DNA of 64,000 nt from Sphingomonas sp. PP-CE-1A-559 (GCF_004340965.1 NZ_SLYA01000001.1:62001-126000), one strand, 5' to 3'. Shown: positions 9,358-18,672, counted from the stretch's first letter. The notes: generated from the letters alone by a model not told the origin. Made by a program: numbers and translations.

Positions 9358-10323
9358 ATGACCGAAGAAGGACGCCGCTTCGCCGCCGACTTCGCGCGGC
9401 TCGCCAGCGACATCACCAATCCGCTGTTCGCCGTCTCCGGCGGCCCGGACAGCATGGCGATGCTCACCCTAGCGCACGAAGCCCTCTCCCCCGGCTTCAC
9501 GGTCGCCAGCATCGACCACCGCCTCCGCCCCGAAGCGGTGGAAGAGTCCGCCATGGTCGCCGCGCATTGCGCAACGCTCGGCATCGCCCACGCCACGCTC
9601 GCCCCCAGCGAACCGATCACCGGTGCCAGCATCCAGGCGCAGGCCCGCACCACGCGCTACGCCCTCCTGACCGATCACGCCCGCGCGATCGGGGCAGGGG
9701 CGCTCGTCACCGGCCATCACGCCGACGACCAGGCAGAAACCTTCCTCATGCGCGCCGCCCGCGGCTCCGGCCTTGCCGGCCTCGCCGGAGTCCGCGCCCG
9801 CACCGAAGTCCACGGCGTCACGGTTATCCGCCCGCTGCTCGACTGGCGCCGCGCCGAGCTCCGTGCGATTGTCCGCCGCGCCGAAGTGCCGTTCTTCGAC
9901 GATCCCTCAAACCACGACGACCGTCACGATCGCACCCGCTTCCGCCGGTTGCTCGACGAGAACGAATGGCTCGGCACGCCCAACCTCGCCCGCGCCGCAG
10001 CGGCACTCGCCGAGACCGACACCGACGTCCGCGCGATGGTCGACTGGATCTGGACCGAACGCGCCAAGGTCGGCGGCGGCGAGGTGAAGCTCGCGGTCGA
10101 GAAGCTGCCCCGCGAGATCCTCCGCCGCCTCGCGCGCCGCGCGATCGGTACGGTCCGCACCGACGCCGGCATCGTCGCGCCCGAATGGACCGAGGCTGCC
10201 AACATCGAAAGCCTGCTCGACTCGCTGATGACCGGCAAGCGCACCACCCAAGCCGGGATCATCGCCAGCGTTCGCGGCGACGTCTGGCGCTTCCGCGAGG
10301 CACCACCGCGCAGAACCGCTTAG
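9358..10323 (+). CDS. tilS: tRNA(Ile)-lysidine synthase TilS
   Basis: TilS converts C34 of the CAU-anticodon tRNA-Ile to lysidine using ATP, so that AUA is read as Ile. The protein is 321 residues. The PP-loop ATP-binding motif is AVSGGPDSMAM at about residues 25-35. The core motifs IDHRLRPEAVEES, TGHHADDQAETFLMRAARGS and RPLLDWRRAELRAI are present, as is the tRNA-contacting FFDDPSNHDDRHDRTRFRRL. It is shorter than E. coli TilS because the C-terminal domains are reduced, as is usual for alphaproteobacteria. ftsH follows after 100 nt. Confidence 0.95.
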   Translation: MTEEGRRFAADFARLASDITNPLFAVSGGPDSMAMLTLAHEALSPGFTVASIDHRLRPEAVEESAMVAAHCATLGIAHATLAPSEPITGASIQAQARTTRYALLTDHARAIGAGALVTGHHADDQAETFLMRAARGSGLAGLAGVRARTEVHGVTVIRPLLDWRRAELRAIVRRAEVPFFDDPSNHDDRHDRTRFRRLLDENEWLGTPNLARAAAALAETDTDVRAMVDWIWTERAKVGGGEVKLAVEKLPREILRRLARRAIGTVRTDAGIVAPEWTEAANIESLLDSLMTGKRTTQAGIIASVRGDVWRFREAPPRRTA

Positions 10324-10423
10324 CGCGCCCGTCCGTTCACACTGATCAACGCAAGTCGCGCGTTGTTCCATTGCCATTAACCTGCGCACGCTTATCTTGT
10401 GCGGTGAAAGGTATCGTGCACCC

Positions 10424-12412
10424 ATGAGCGACAACGACAACCGCGGTCAGAAGCCCCAGGGCCCCGGAAACGGTGGCCCCGAGAATGGCGGCGGCAATCC
10501 TTGGATGAAGAGCCTGTTGATCTGGGTCGGCATCCTGCTCGCGCTGGCGCTGTTCGTGACCATGTTCGACGGCCGCACGGCGGCGTCGGGTGGCAACACG
10601 ATCGCGTATTCGGCGTTCCTCGACAAGGTCGACGAGGGAACCGTCAAGGACGTCAACATCTCGCGCGATATCATCTCGGGGACGTTGTCCTCGGGCGAGA
10701 AGTTCAAGTCGTATCCGATCCCGGACTCAACGCTCGTGCCAAAGCTGCGCGAGAAGGGCGTCTCGATCAGCGCGAAGCCCGAAGAGGGCCCGTCGATGTT
10801 GGCGCTTTTGCTGTATCAGTCGCTGCCGTTCCTGCTGTTCCTCGGCATCGCGTTCTTCGTGCTGAAGCAGATGCAGAAGAACTCTGGCTCGGGCGCGATG
10901 GGTTTCGGCAAGAGCCGCGCGAAGATGCTGACGCAGAAGGAGGGTAAGGTCACCTTCCAGGATGTCGCCGGCATCGACGAGGCGCGCGAAGAGCTGGAAG
11001 AGATCGTCGAGTTCCTGAAGGATCCGACCAAGTTTGCACGCCTCGGCGGCAAGATCCCCAAGGGCGCGCTGCTGGTCGGCTCCCCCGGTACCGGCAAGAC
11101 GTTGCTCGCCCGCGCCATCGCAGGTGAGGCTGGTGTGCCGTTCTTCACGATCTCGGGTTCCGATTTCGTCGAGATGTTTGTCGGCGTCGGCGCGAGCCGT
11201 GTCCGCGACATGTTCGAGCAGGCGAAGAAGTCCGCACCTTGCATCGTCTTCATCGACGAAATCGATGCTGTGGGTCGTCATCGCGGTGCCGGTCTCGGCA
11301 ACGGTAACGACGAGCGCGAGCAGACGCTGAACCAGCTGCTCGTCGAGATGGACGGCTTCGAGGCGAACGAAGGCATCATCATCATCGCCGCGACCAACCG
11401 TCCCGACGTGCTCGATCCGGCGCTGCTGCGTCCGGGCCGTTTCGATCGGCAGGTCACGGTGCCGCGTCCGGATATCGAGGGTCGCATCAAGATCCTTGAA
11501 GTGCACATGAAGAAGGTGCCGCTCGCGCCCGACGTCGATGCTCGCGTCATCGCACGCGGAACGCCTGGGTTCTCCGGTGCCGATCTCGCCAACCTCGTCA
11601 ACGAGGCGGCGCTGCATGCCGCGCGCAAGGGCAAGCGCTTGGTGGCGATGGCCGAGTTTGAGGAGGCCAAGGACAAGGTCATGATGGGCGCAGAGCGCCG
11701 CAGCATGGTCATGACCGACGACGAGAAGCGGATGACTGCGTATCACGAGGCCGGCCATGCCGTCGTCGCGATGCATGAGGCTGCGTCGGATCCGATCCAC
11801 AAGGCGACGATCATTCCGCGTGGTCGTGCGCTGGGCATGGTCATGCGCCTGCCCGAGCGCGACTCGTACAGCTATCACCGCGACAAGATGTACGCGAACC
11901 TCGCGGTCTCGATGGGCGGCCGCGTCGCCGAGGAAGTCATCTTCGGCTACGACAAGGTGTCGAGCGGCGCCTCGGGCGACATCCAGTACGCCACGGGTCT
12001 GGCACGCGACATGGTCACGCGCTGGGGCATGTCGGACAAGGTTGGTCCGCTTGAGTACGGGGAGCCCGAGGGTGAGTCGTTCCTCGGCTACTCGTCGAGC
12101 CGTCCGTCGCGGATGTCGAACCAGACCGCGCAGTTGATCGACGACGAGATCAAGCGGATCGTCGAAGGTGGTCTCGACCGCGCCAAGCAGGTGCTGAGCG
12201 ATCACGTCGACCAGCTTCACACCGTGGCCGGCGCGTTGCTCGAATTCGAGACGCTGACCGGTGACGAGATCAAGAAGCTGATCGCGGGCGAGGATCTCGA
12301 TCGTCCGGATCCGGGTGCGAAGGCGTCGACCGTCCCGCGTGCGGGCACGTCGATCCCCAAGACCCGCCGTCCGTCGGGACCTTTCGGAACGCCAACCCCT
12401 TTGGGGGCGTGA
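10424..12412 (+). CDS. ftsH: ATP-dependent zinc metalloprotease FtsH
   Basis: A membrane-anchored AAA+ protease that degrades misfolded membrane proteins and regulators. From ATG 10424 it is 662 residues. It has two membrane segments (about 28-46 and 125-142) flanking a periplasmic domain. The AAA+ module has Walker A GSPGTGKT, Walker [19 protein letters not shown] and second region of homology [20 protein letters not shown]. The zinc site is [13 protein letters not shown] (HEXXH), with a later acidic zinc ligand near [19 protein letters not shown]. The C-terminus is low-complexity. The cpoB-tilS-ftsH order is conserved in the class. Confidence 0.97.
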   Translation: MSDNDNRGQKPQGPGNGGPENGGGNPWMKSLLIWVGILLALALFVTMFDGRTAASGGNTIAYSAFLDKVDEGTVKDVNISRDIISGTLSSGEKFKSYPIPDSTLVPKLREKGVSISAKPEEGPSMLALLLYQSLPFLLFLGIAFFVLKQMQKNSGSGAMGFGKSRAKMLTQKEGKVTFQDVAGIDEAREELEEIVEFLKDPTKFARLGGKIPKGALLVGSPGTGKTLLARAIAGEAGVPFFTISGSDFVEMFVGVGASRVRDMFEQAKKSAPCIVFIDEIDAVGRHRGAGLGNGNDEREQTLNQLLVEMDGFEANEGIIIIAATNRPDVLDPALLRPGRFDRQVTVPRPDIEGRIKILEVHMKKVPLAPDVDARVIARGTPGFSGADLANLVNEAALHAARKGKRLVAMAEFEEAKDKVMMGAERRSMVMTDDEKRMTAYHEAGHAVVAMHEAASDPIHKATIIPRGRALGMVMRLPERDSYSYHRDKMYANLAVSMGGRVAEEVIFGYDKVSSGASGDIQYATGLARDMVTRWGMSDKVGPLEYGEPEGESFLGYSSSRPSRMSNQTAQLIDDEIKRIVEGGLDRAKQVLSDHVDQLHTVAGALLEFETLTGDEIKKLIAGEDLDRPDPGAKASTVPRAGTSIPKTRRPSGPFGTPTPLGA

Positions 12413-12447
12413 TCCGGTTCACCGGACAGTCACTTAAGTAGCTCTAT

Positions 12448-12475
12448 GGGCGGTCTTTTCTCGGAAAGGCCGCCC
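12448..12475 (+). terminator. Stem-loop between ftsH and the next ORF, abutting its start codon
   Basis: The arms GGGCGGTCTTT (12448-12458) and AAAGGCCGCCC (12465-12475) pair over 11 bp with one G-T wobble and a 6-nt loop. No U-run follows, because ATG 12476 comes immediately. It may end ftsH transcripts, or hide the GGAAAGG ribosome-binding site that lies in the loop and right arm. Confidence 0.55.
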
Positions 12476-12853
12476 ATGCCGTATTCGCGTTCCAAGGCTG
12501 TAGTCGCAGCGCTACTGATGGTCGGCGCGGCAATGCCGGCAAGCGCGGCAATGACCGTCGGCACCTTCCTGGCCCGCGCCAACGCGCTGCGCGACCAGGG
12601 CCCGATGGCGCTCATGTCCCCCGACCTCCCCGCCCTGAAGGCCGAAGCCAAGGCCGCAACCAATCAATTGAAGGCGGAACGCGCCGCCCGCGCCGCCGCC
12701 GGCAAGCCCCCGATCGCCTGCGTTCCGGAAGGCGAGTCCGTCGGCATCATGGACATGCTCGACGGGCTGAACGAGCTCCCCGCCAGTTACCAGAAGCGCT
12801 CCCTCAAGGACGGCTACGCCCGCGTCCTGGCGAACCTCTACCCCTGCCGGTGA
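12476..12853 (+). CDS. Small exported protein of unknown function
   Basis: Not recognised. A 125-residue protein with a good Sec signal peptide (SKAVVAALLMVGAAMPASAA). The mature part is Ala/Lys-rich and helical (LPALKAEAKAATNQLKAERA). The C-terminal third has two Cys (IACVPEG and the terminal LYPCR) that could form a disulfide. ATG 12446 would add ten residues; ATG 12476 puts the signal peptide at the N-terminus and has GGAAAGG 7 nt upstream. It lies 63 nt after ftsH, and the stem-loop is between them. Confidence 0.6.
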   Translation: MPYSRSKAVVAALLMVGAAMPASAAMTVGTFLARANALRDQGPMALMSPDLPALKAEAKAATNQLKAERAARAAAGKPPIACVPEGESVGIMDMLDGLNELPASYQKRSLKDGYARVLANLYPCR

Positions 12854-12890
12854 GATGTCTGGGGGAGGTGTTGAGGGTGTCCTCTTGTCG

Positions 12891-12961
12891 CCGTTCGTCC
12901 TGAGCGAAGTCGAAGGGCATGCCCCGCGCGAAGGTGCTTCGACTTCGCTCAGCACGAACGG
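12891..12961. repeat. Intergenic palindromic repeat, 'TTCGTCCTGAGCGAAGTCGAA' type
   Basis: Arms at 12891-12915 and 12937-12961 (CTTCGACTTCGCTCAGCACG) form an imperfect inverted pair. This sequence type is familiar from intergenic regions of many proteobacteria. It lies between the convergent small exported protein and the DUF3667 gene. Confidence 0.85.
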
Positions 12962-12987
12962 GAGTTTGCAGAACCCGCCAGATGCGA

Positions 12988-14097
12988 TCAGTCCGTCAAC
13001 CCATGCAGCAACAGCAGTACGATAAACGCCAGCAAAACCGTGAACGCGAACGTCAACAGCGCCATCGTCCGCCAAGCCGCCGACCACTTCCGCAACTCAT
13101 AAGCCCCACGAAGCTGCGCGAACATGTGGACTGGCGGCACGCACATCGCCGCCATCACGATCCAGCCCTCCGCGACGCCTATGACGCCCGCGACGATCAA
13201 CACGATCGTCAGGAGCATCATGAACGCCAGCGAATAGGTCACGAAGATCGCGTGGTCGTAGAGGTGATGTTGGCGTCGCCAGAGGAAAAGAAGCGCCATG
13301 AACGGCACGGATAATGGAATTAGCCCCCAGCTGTATTTATACGCGCTGGTCTGCAGCTTGTAGAACATCAGGCCCGGATTGCCGTTCGCCTTGCCGATAC
13401 CGTGGTCCAGCCGCTTCCAGCCGGTCCTGAAGTCGCCGAGGTCGAAAAGCGTCCCGTTGGCGCCCCCATTCTGCATATCGGCGGCGACCCTCAGTGCACG
13501 GACAGTGGTACGCAGCGCGCTCGCCTGCCGATCGAGAGTGGCAAGTTGTTCCCCCGAATATTTGGCGGGCGCGCGCTTCGCAACCTCCTGCTGCGCCTCG
13601 ACTTTGTTCAGCGCGAGGCGAGCCCTGGCGGCCTCGCGCGCATAGTCGGACGTCTTGCCGGTACGCTCGTTCCGGATGAAGTCCTTCGTCATTTCCCCGC
13701 CGACCGCGCCGATCGTCGCGAACATCAGGAAGACGGTGAACAGGAACAGCGCCAGCGGCGACACGAACCGCGCCCGCTCGCCATTGACATACCGCCGCGT
13801 GAGCGCACCCGGATGCAGCACCAGCAGCGGCAAAGTCCGCCATATCTTGCCTTCGAAATGGAAAACCCCGTGCGCGATCTCATGCCCGATCCCGCCGAGC
13901 GAGCGGTGGACGTGTGCTGATTGGCCGCAAGCATGGCAGTGCTCGCCCAACAACCGCGTCCCGCAATTCAGGCACAACGCACCGTCCGTACCATGGCCCG
14001 TAGGCGCGCCATGCGCTTCGCCCGCGCTCGGTTCGAACGGGCGCCCAATGACCGTACCTGTGGCGATATCCGCCGCTGCCCCGATATCCCCAGTCAT
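12988..14097 (-). CDS. DUF3667-type zinc-ribbon membrane protein
   Basis: A 369-residue inner-membrane protein of unknown role. It has a cytoplasmic zinc ribbon, [18 protein letters not shown] (CxxC...CxxC), at about 42-60. The family's conserved segment follows ([20 protein letters not shown], then [19 protein letters not shown]). A charged coiled region lies in the middle (about 150-230). Four membrane spans occupy the C-terminal half ([44 protein letters not shown] and [18 protein letters not shown]). It is divergent from proA. Confidence 0.78.
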   Translation of the reverse strand: MTGDIGAAADIATGTVIGRPFEPSAGEAHGAPTGHGTDGALCLNCGTRLLGEHCHACGQSAHVHRSLGGIGHEIAHGVFHFEGKIWRTLPLLVLHPGALTRRYVNGERARFVSPLALFLFTVFLMFATIGAVGGEMTKDFIRNERTGKTSDYAREAARARLALNKVEAQQEVAKRAPAKYSGEQLATLDRQASALRTTVRALRVAADMQNGGANGTLFDLGDFRTGWKRLDHGIGKANGNPGLMFYKLQTSAYKYSWGLIPLSVPFMALLFLWRRQHHLYDHAIFVTYSLAFMMLLTIVLIVAGVIGVAEGWIVMAAMCVPPVHMFAQLRGAYELRKWSAAWRTMALLTFAFTVLLAFIVLLLLHGLTD

Positions 14098-14174
14098 GCG
14101 TCCCCCTGCAATATCGGCAGCGTAACGAGTTCCTGACGTTGGCGCGAGCGGCTTCGCATGGTACCGGCCGGACT

Positions 14175-15437
14175 ATGGCCGACGCAGAAAAACCGACCGA
14201 AATGATCGCAGAAATGGGCGCACGCGCGCGTTCTGACGCGCTGGTTCTAGCAGCGATGCCGTCGGCGCTTAAAGCCGCGGCGCTTGTATTGGCGGCGGAG
14301 TCGATCCGGGCAGCATCTGTTGAGATCGTTGCGGCGAACGCCGAGGACATGACCCTCGCGGACGAGGCGGGTCTGTCGGGTGCGCTGCTCGATCGGCTGC
14401 GGCTTGACGAAGCGCGTGTCGCGGCGATGGCTGACGGTGTCGCGGCCGTGGCAGCGCTCACCGATCCAGTCGGGCAGGTGATCGATTCCAGCAAGCGTCC
14501 GAACGGCCTGAAGCTCTCACGCGTCCGCGTGCCGATCGGCGTCATCGGCATCATCTACGAGAGCCGTCCCAACGTCACGGCGGATGCCGCAGCGCTATGC
14601 GTGATGGCCGGCAACGCGGCGATCCTGCGCGGCGGGTCCGAAGCGGTAAAGAGCAATCGCGCGATCCACGCAGCACTGGTCGCGGGGCTGAAGGCGGGCG
14701 GGGTGCCAGTTGGCGCGGTCCAACTCGTGCCCACCACCGATCGCGCAGCAGTCGGCGCGATGCTGAAAGCGGGCGGGGTGATCGACCTGATCATCCCCCG
14801 TGGCGGCAAGAGTCTCGTGGCGCGCGTCCAGGCCGAAGCGCGCGTGCCCGTCCTCGCGCATCTCGACGGCATCAATCACGTCTTCGTGCATACGTCGGCC
14901 AATCCGGCGATGGCCGAAGCAGTCGTCGTCGACGCGAAGATGCGCCGCACCGGCGTCTGCGGGTCGATGGAAACGCTGCTGGTCGACCGTGACTATGTGG
15001 ACGCACCCGCCCTGATCCGAAGACTCGCTGCAACGGGCTGCGAAGTCCGCGGCGATGCAAGCGCGCGCGCCCTAGTTCCCGAGATTGTTCCCGCCGGAGC
15101 GGTCGACTGGGACACCGAATATCTCGACGCGATTGCCTCGGTCGCGATCGTCGACGGCATCGGCGGTGCGATTGCGCACATCGCCCGCCACGGCTCGCAC
15201 CACACCGACGCTATTGTCGCCGAAGATGCCGCGATCGCCGAGCGTTTCCTGACCACCGTCGACAGCGCGATCGTCCTCTGGAACGCCTCTACCCAGTTCG
15301 CCGACGGTGGCGAGTTCGGCCTCGGCGCGGAGATCGGCATCGCCACCGGCCGCCTCCACGCCCGCGGCCCGGTAGCGCTCGAAGGCCTCACCACCTACAA
15401 ATGGATCGGCCGCGGCACCGGCCAGGTGCGCGGTTGA
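14175..15437 (+). CDS. proA: Glutamate-5-semialdehyde dehydrogenase (gamma-glutamyl phosphate reductase)
   Basis: The second step of proline synthesis: NADPH-dependent reduction of gamma-glutamyl phosphate. From ATG 14175 it is 420 residues, normal for ProA; 14139 is an in-frame alternative. Diagnostic stretches are [35 protein letters not shown] and [12 protein letters not shown]. The catalytic Cys262 is in [17 protein letters not shown]. The C-terminal motif is [11 protein letters not shown] ... [20 protein letters not shown]. proB is not in the window. In sphingomonads proA is often followed by nadD; here a toxin-antitoxin pair lies between them. Confidence 0.96.
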   Translation: MADAEKPTEMIAEMGARARSDALVLAAMPSALKAAALVLAAESIRAASVEIVAANAEDMTLADEAGLSGALLDRLRLDEARVAAMADGVAAVAALTDPVGQVIDSSKRPNGLKLSRVRVPIGVIGIIYESRPNVTADAAALCVMAGNAAILRGGSEAVKSNRAIHAALVAGLKAGGVPVGAVQLVPTTDRAAVGAMLKAGGVIDLIIPRGGKSLVARVQAEARVPVLAHLDGINHVFVHTSANPAMAEAVVVDAKMRRTGVCGSMETLLVDRDYVDAPALIRRLAATGCEVRGDASARALVPEIVPAGAVDWDTEYLDAIASVAIVDGIGGAIAHIARHGSHHTDAIVAEDAAIAERFLTTVDSAIVLWNASTQFADGGEFGLGAEIGIATGRLHARGPVALEGLTTYKWIGRGTGQVRG

Positions 15438-15454
15438 TTGTAAGAGGTGGAAAG

Positions 15455-15471
15455 CGCATGTTCGCGACATG
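15455..15471 (+). promoter_or_regulatory. Small palindrome and 4-codon leader ORF at the antitoxin start
   Basis: CATGTTCGCGACATG (15457-15471) has CATGT/ACATG arms and overlaps the antitoxin ATG. A purine-rich AAGAGGTGG at 15442-15450 is well placed for ATG 15458, which opens a four-codon frame (Met-Phe-Ala-Thr-stop). The stop of that frame overlaps the antitoxin ATG at 15469. It could be an operator, a coupling leader, or chance. Confidence 0.35.
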
Positions 15472-15723
15472 ACGAACGCATCGACCTTGATGATCGCGAT
15501 CGAGCCCGGCGTTGCCGACAAACTCGCGACACTGGCGCAGCGCCGCGGTGTCGACGCTAGTACCATCGCTGCCGAAGCGATCGCGCGTCGCGTCGACGAA
15601 GAACTCGAATTTCTGGACTTCATTCAGGCCGGCGAGGATTCGATCGCGCGAGGCGATTATCTGACCCAGGAGGAAATGGAAGCCTGGTTTGCGCAACGGC
15701 ATAAGACCGCCAACGCTGCATGA
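15469..15723 (+). CDS. ParD/RHH-type antitoxin
   Basis: An 84-residue acidic protein with a short N-terminal strand (LMIAIEPGVADKLATLAQRR) and the helix pattern of a ribbon-helix-helix DNA-binding domain. A C-terminal tail follows (FIQAGEDSIARGDYLTQEEM) that in ParD-type antitoxins wraps the toxin. It overlaps the next gene by 4 nt (ATGA), the standard antitoxin-first layout. It probably represses its own promoter with the toxin as co-repressor. Confidence 0.75.
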   Translation: MTNASTLMIAIEPGVADKLATLAQRRGVDASTIAAEAIARRVDEELEFLDFIQAGEDSIARGDYLTQEEMEAWFAQRHKTANAA

Positions 15724-16007
15724 GGGGCGTAAGATGGTCGCGCGACGCGCAGGCCGATGTTGCGACGATCGATGACGAGTTCGACAAGATCGATCCGAAT
15801 ACCGCGAGCCGGGTTGGCACCTCGGCGGTCAACGCAGCCAGATTTCTGGCGGATTACCCGGGCGCGGGGCCAGCGGTGCCAAATACCCGACTGCGTAAAT
15901 GGCGCGTCGCAGGTACGCCTTACATCTTGCTCTATCGGTTGGCGGACGATGACCTGTTCATCGTCCGCGTCATTCATGTCGCGCGTGACCGACAGCAGTT
16001 CCTATGA
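15720..16007 (+). CDS. ParE/RelE-superfamily toxin
   Basis: A 95-residue protein with the ParE/RelE fold pattern: an N-terminal RWSRDAQADVATIDDEFDKI helix pair, the central RKWRVAGTPYILLYRLADDD and the C-terminal strand IVRVIHVARDRQQF. ParE proteins poison DNA gyrase; RelE relatives cleave mRNA on ribosomes. The sequence does not decide which applies. Its TGA stop (16005-16007) overlaps the ATG of nadD (16004-16006). Confidence 0.82.
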   Translation: MRGVRWSRDAQADVATIDDEFDKIDPNTASRVGTSAVNAARFLADYPGAGPAVPNTRLRKWRVAGTPYILLYRLADDDLFIVRVIHVARDRQQFL

Positions 16008-16618
16008 CCCACGTCGGTATCCTCGGCGGGTCGTTCAATCCTGCGCACCGCGGGCATCGTGGCATCACGTTGGCGGCGATCGACGCGCTCGCGCTCGACG
16101 AGGCGTGGTGGCTGGTATCCCCTGGCAACCCGCTCAAGGATGCAGCCAACGACATGGCTCTGCTCGCTACGCGCCTCGCCTCCGCGCGGAAAATGGCGCG
16201 CCGTGCGCCGATCCGCGCAACCGATATCGAGACGCGGCTCCACACGCGCTACACGCTCGACACGATCCGCAAGCTCAAGCGGCGTTATCCCAAAATGCGG
16301 TTCATCTGGTTGATGGGGGCGGACAATCTCGCCGACTTCCACCGCTGGAAGAACTGGCGGCAGATCGCCCGCGAGGTTCCGATTGCGGTAATCGCGCGTC
16401 CGGGATATGACGGGCGCGCCCTCGCGGCCCCCGCGATGGGTTGGCTGCGGCGCTTCCAACGGCGCACAGACCATGCGAAGAGCTGGACGACGTGGAGATT
16501 GCCGGCCCTCGTGCTGTTGCGCTTCCGACCCGACCCGACCTCCGCAACCGGCCTGCGTGCCGAAAATCCCGACTGGGCCCAGCACGTTGCTGGCTCGGTA
16601 GTCTTACTCAGGAGCTGA
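16004..16618 (+). CDS. nadD: Nicotinate-nucleotide adenylyltransferase
   Basis: NadD makes deamido-NAD+ from nicotinate mononucleotide and ATP, an essential step. The 204-residue protein has the nucleotidyltransferase motif GILGGSFNPAHRGHRGI at 5-21 (the GGSFNPxHxGH signature), then WWLVSPGNPLKD, TRYTLDTIRKLKRRYP and WLMGADNLADFHRWKNW. The conserved C-terminal 'STxIR' motif is not obvious. The start codon lies inside the toxin stop codon, so nadD translation may be coupled to the toxin. rsfS follows 1 nt later, as in many bacteria. Confidence 0.93.
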   Translation: MTHVGILGGSFNPAHRGHRGITLAAIDALALDEAWWLVSPGNPLKDAANDMALLATRLASARKMARRAPIRATDIETRLHTRYTLDTIRKLKRRYPKMRFIWLMGADNLADFHRWKNWRQIAREVPIAVIARPGYDGRALAAPAMGWLRRFQRRTDHAKSWTTWRLPALVLLRFRPDPTSATGLRAENPDWAQHVAGSVVLLRS

Positions 16619-16619
16619 C

Positions 16620-17027
16620 TTGGCCACTTCCCCTACTGCCCCTCGCGCGACCGACCCCGAAGAGGTTGAGGCGCTGCATCGCCTGATCCTCGCGTCGCTC
16701 GACGACGACCAGGCGGTCGAGACCATCTCGATCCCGCTCGCGGGCAAGACCAGCATCGCCGATTACATGGTGATCGCCAGCGGTCGTTCGACCCGCCAGG
16801 TCGCCTCGATGGCGCAGAAGCTGGCCGAGCGGATCAAGGCCGAGTTCAAGCGTCCGGTGAAGATCGAGGGGCTCCCCACGGCTGACTGGGTGCTGATCGA
16901 CGCGACCGACGTCATCGTCCACCTGTTCCGCCCCGAAGTCCGCAGCTTCTACAATCTGGAGCGGATGTGGGCGTTCGGCGATGCACCGGCGCCGCCGCCC
17001 GTACCGACCTTCACCGACGAAGACTAA
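16620..17027 (+). CDS. rsfS: Ribosomal silencing factor RsfS
   Basis: RsfS binds ribosomal protein uL14 and blocks subunit joining in starvation. The 135-residue protein shows the family core ADYMVIASGRSTRQVASMAQ, KIEGLPTADWVLIDATDVIV and HLFRPEVRSFYNLERMW. It starts with TTG at 16620, directly after an AGGAG ribosome-binding site at 16610-16614 and one nt after the nadD stop. No in-frame ATG gives the full domain. It is followed by rlmH in the conserved nadD-rsfS-rlmH order. Confidence 0.95.
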   Translation: MATSPTAPRATDPEEVEALHRLILASLDDDQAVETISIPLAGKTSIADYMVIASGRSTRQVASMAQKLAERIKAEFKRPVKIEGLPTADWVLIDATDVIVHLFRPEVRSFYNLERMWAFGDAPAPPPVPTFTDED

Positions 17028-17045
17028 ACCGACCTAGAGGCGGCG

Positions 17046-17468
17046 ATGCTGCTCCACATCGTCGCCCGCGGTCGGATCGGGCGCTCGCCAGAGGCCGACC
17101 TGGTCGACCGCTATCTTAAGCGGATCGTCTGGCCGACCAAGGTCAGCGAGCTTCCCGACACCGGCGGCAAGATTCCGCTGGTCGGGGAACAGACCAAGCG
17201 CATCCTGCTCGACGAGAAGGGCGAAACGCTCTCCTCGACGCAGTTCGCGCAAAAGCTCGAGCGGTGGCGCGACGACGGCGTGCGCGAGGCGCGGTTCATG
17301 ATCGGGGCCGCCGACGGCTTCGACGACGCGGCGCGCGACGAGGCGGATCTGCTGTTCTCGTTTGGCCGCGCGACCTGGCCGCATCTGCTCGCTCGCGCGA
17401 TGCTCGCCGAACAGCTTTTCCGCGCCACCAGCATCCTTGCCAACCACCCCTATCACCGCGAAGGGTGA
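17046..17468 (+). CDS. rlmH: 23S rRNA (pseudouridine1915-N3)-methyltransferase RlmH
   Basis: RlmH is a SPOUT-family methyltransferase acting on helix 69 of 23S rRNA in assembled 70S ribosomes. The 140-residue length is normal. The trefoil-knot signature is present: RILLDEKGETLSSTQFAQKL, then FMIGAADGFDDAAR, LFSFGRATWPHLLARAMLAE and the near-invariant C-terminal NHPYHREG. It lies 18 nt after rsfS and 3 nt before the EnvC-like gene. Confidence 0.96.
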   Translation: MLLHIVARGRIGRSPEADLVDRYLKRIVWPTKVSELPDTGGKIPLVGEQTKRILLDEKGETLSSTQFAQKLERWRDDGVREARFMIGAADGFDDAARDEADLLFSFGRATWPHLLARAMLAEQLFRATSILANHPYHREG

Positions 17469-17471
17469 TGC

Positions 17472-18650
17472 ATGAGGATGGGGAGGGGCCTCGTCGTCGC
17501 GGCGCTGCTCGCGGTGGCGGGCGGCGTGACCGCGCAGACCAACGACACGGCCGAGGTCGGGAGCGAGCAGGCGCGTCTGGTTGCGGCCAAGCGCGATGCC
17601 GCGATCGCCGCGCGTCGTGCCGCTAAACTGACCGCAGCGGCTACCCAGGAGCGCAACGCCGCCGACAAGGCGCGGCGTGAAGAACAGGCTTTAGCTGCTC
17701 GCGTAACGGCCGCCGAAGCGAACCTCGCCACTGCTAGTGCCCGCGTAACGCTGGTCGAGCGCCTGCTGTCCGATCAACGCGCCAAGCTTGGCCGCGCGCA
17801 AGCCCCCGTCGCCCGGCTCCTTGCAGCGTTGGAATCCCTCGCCCGTCGCCCGACGATCGTCGCCGTCGCGCAGCCGGGATCGGTCGACGACCTCGTCCAC
17901 GTCCGGGCCGTCCTCGGCAGCGCGCTTCCCGTCGTCCGCCAGCGCACCGAAGCCGTCCGCATCGAACTCGCGGAGACCCGTCGCCTGCAAGCCAGCGCCA
18001 CGCTCGCCGCCAAGGCGCTTTCAGACGGCCGAGCGCGCCTGGAGAGCGACCGCATCGCCCTGGCCACCCTCGAAGCGCGCCATCGCCAGCGTAGCCAGGC
18101 GCTCGGCCGCGGCGCGCTAAGCGAGTCCGATCGCGCACTGGCGCTCGGCGAACGCGCGCGCGATCTGGTCGACGGCATGACCGCCACCACGAACGCCAAG
18201 GCGACCGCAGCCAGCCTGATCGCGCTCGCCGGCCCGATCCCCCGCCCGATCGCACCCGGCACCACGCCCCCGGCGCCACCGCGCGGCGTGTACCGCACAC
18301 CGGTAGCGGGCAAGCTCGTCACCGGCTTCGACGAAGCCTCTGACTCAGGCGTCCGATCGCGTGGGCTGACTTTCGCCACCGCCCCCCGCGCACGCGTCGT
18401 CGCACCCGCGGCGGGCACGGTCCGCTACGCTCGCCGTTTCCGCGACTACGGCATTATCGTCATCATCGACCACGCGGACGGCTGGACGAGTCTGATCACC
18501 GGGTTGACCGCCACCACCGCTAAACCCGGTGACCGCATCGCGATGGGGGCCCCGCTCAGCACCGCACCCAGCGTAGACCCCCTCATAACCGTCGAGCTCC
18601 GCCGCCGGGGGCGGCCCGTCGATGTCGCTTCACTGATAGGATCGCGCTGA
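17472..18650 (+). CDS. EnvC-like murein hydrolase activator (degenerate M23/LytM domain)
   Basis: A 392-residue periplasmic protein with a Sec signal (LVVAALLAVAGGVTAQ). A long Ala/Arg-rich coiled coil (about 25-250) and a C-terminal LytM/M23 fold (about 275-390) follow: YRTPVAGKLVTGFDEASDSG, VVAPAAGTVRYARRFRDYGI, IVIIDHADGWTSLITGL. Active M23 peptidases have an HxxxD zinc motif after the first strand; here that place reads RSRGLTFA. One downstream His (IIDHADG) remains and the HxH is absent. This resembles EnvC, whose degenerate LytM domain activates amidases rather than cutting peptidoglycan. The ctpA protease follows. Confidence 0.85.
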   Translation: MRMGRGLVVAALLAVAGGVTAQTNDTAEVGSEQARLVAAKRDAAIAARRAAKLTAAATQERNAADKARREEQALAARVTAAEANLATASARVTLVERLLSDQRAKLGRAQAPVARLLAALESLARRPTIVAVAQPGSVDDLVHVRAVLGSALPVVRQRTEAVRIELAETRRLQASATLAAKALSDGRARLESDRIALATLEARHRQRSQALGRGALSESDRALALGERARDLVDGMTATTNAKATAASLIALAGPIPRPIAPGTTPPAPPRGVYRTPVAGKLVTGFDEASDSGVRSRGLTFATAPRARVVAPAAGTVRYARRFRDYGIIVIIDHADGWTSLITGLTATTAKPGDRIAMGAPLSTAPSVDPLITVELRRRGRPVDVASLIGSR

Positions 18651-18672
18651 TCAACCAAACCTGATGGACGCC

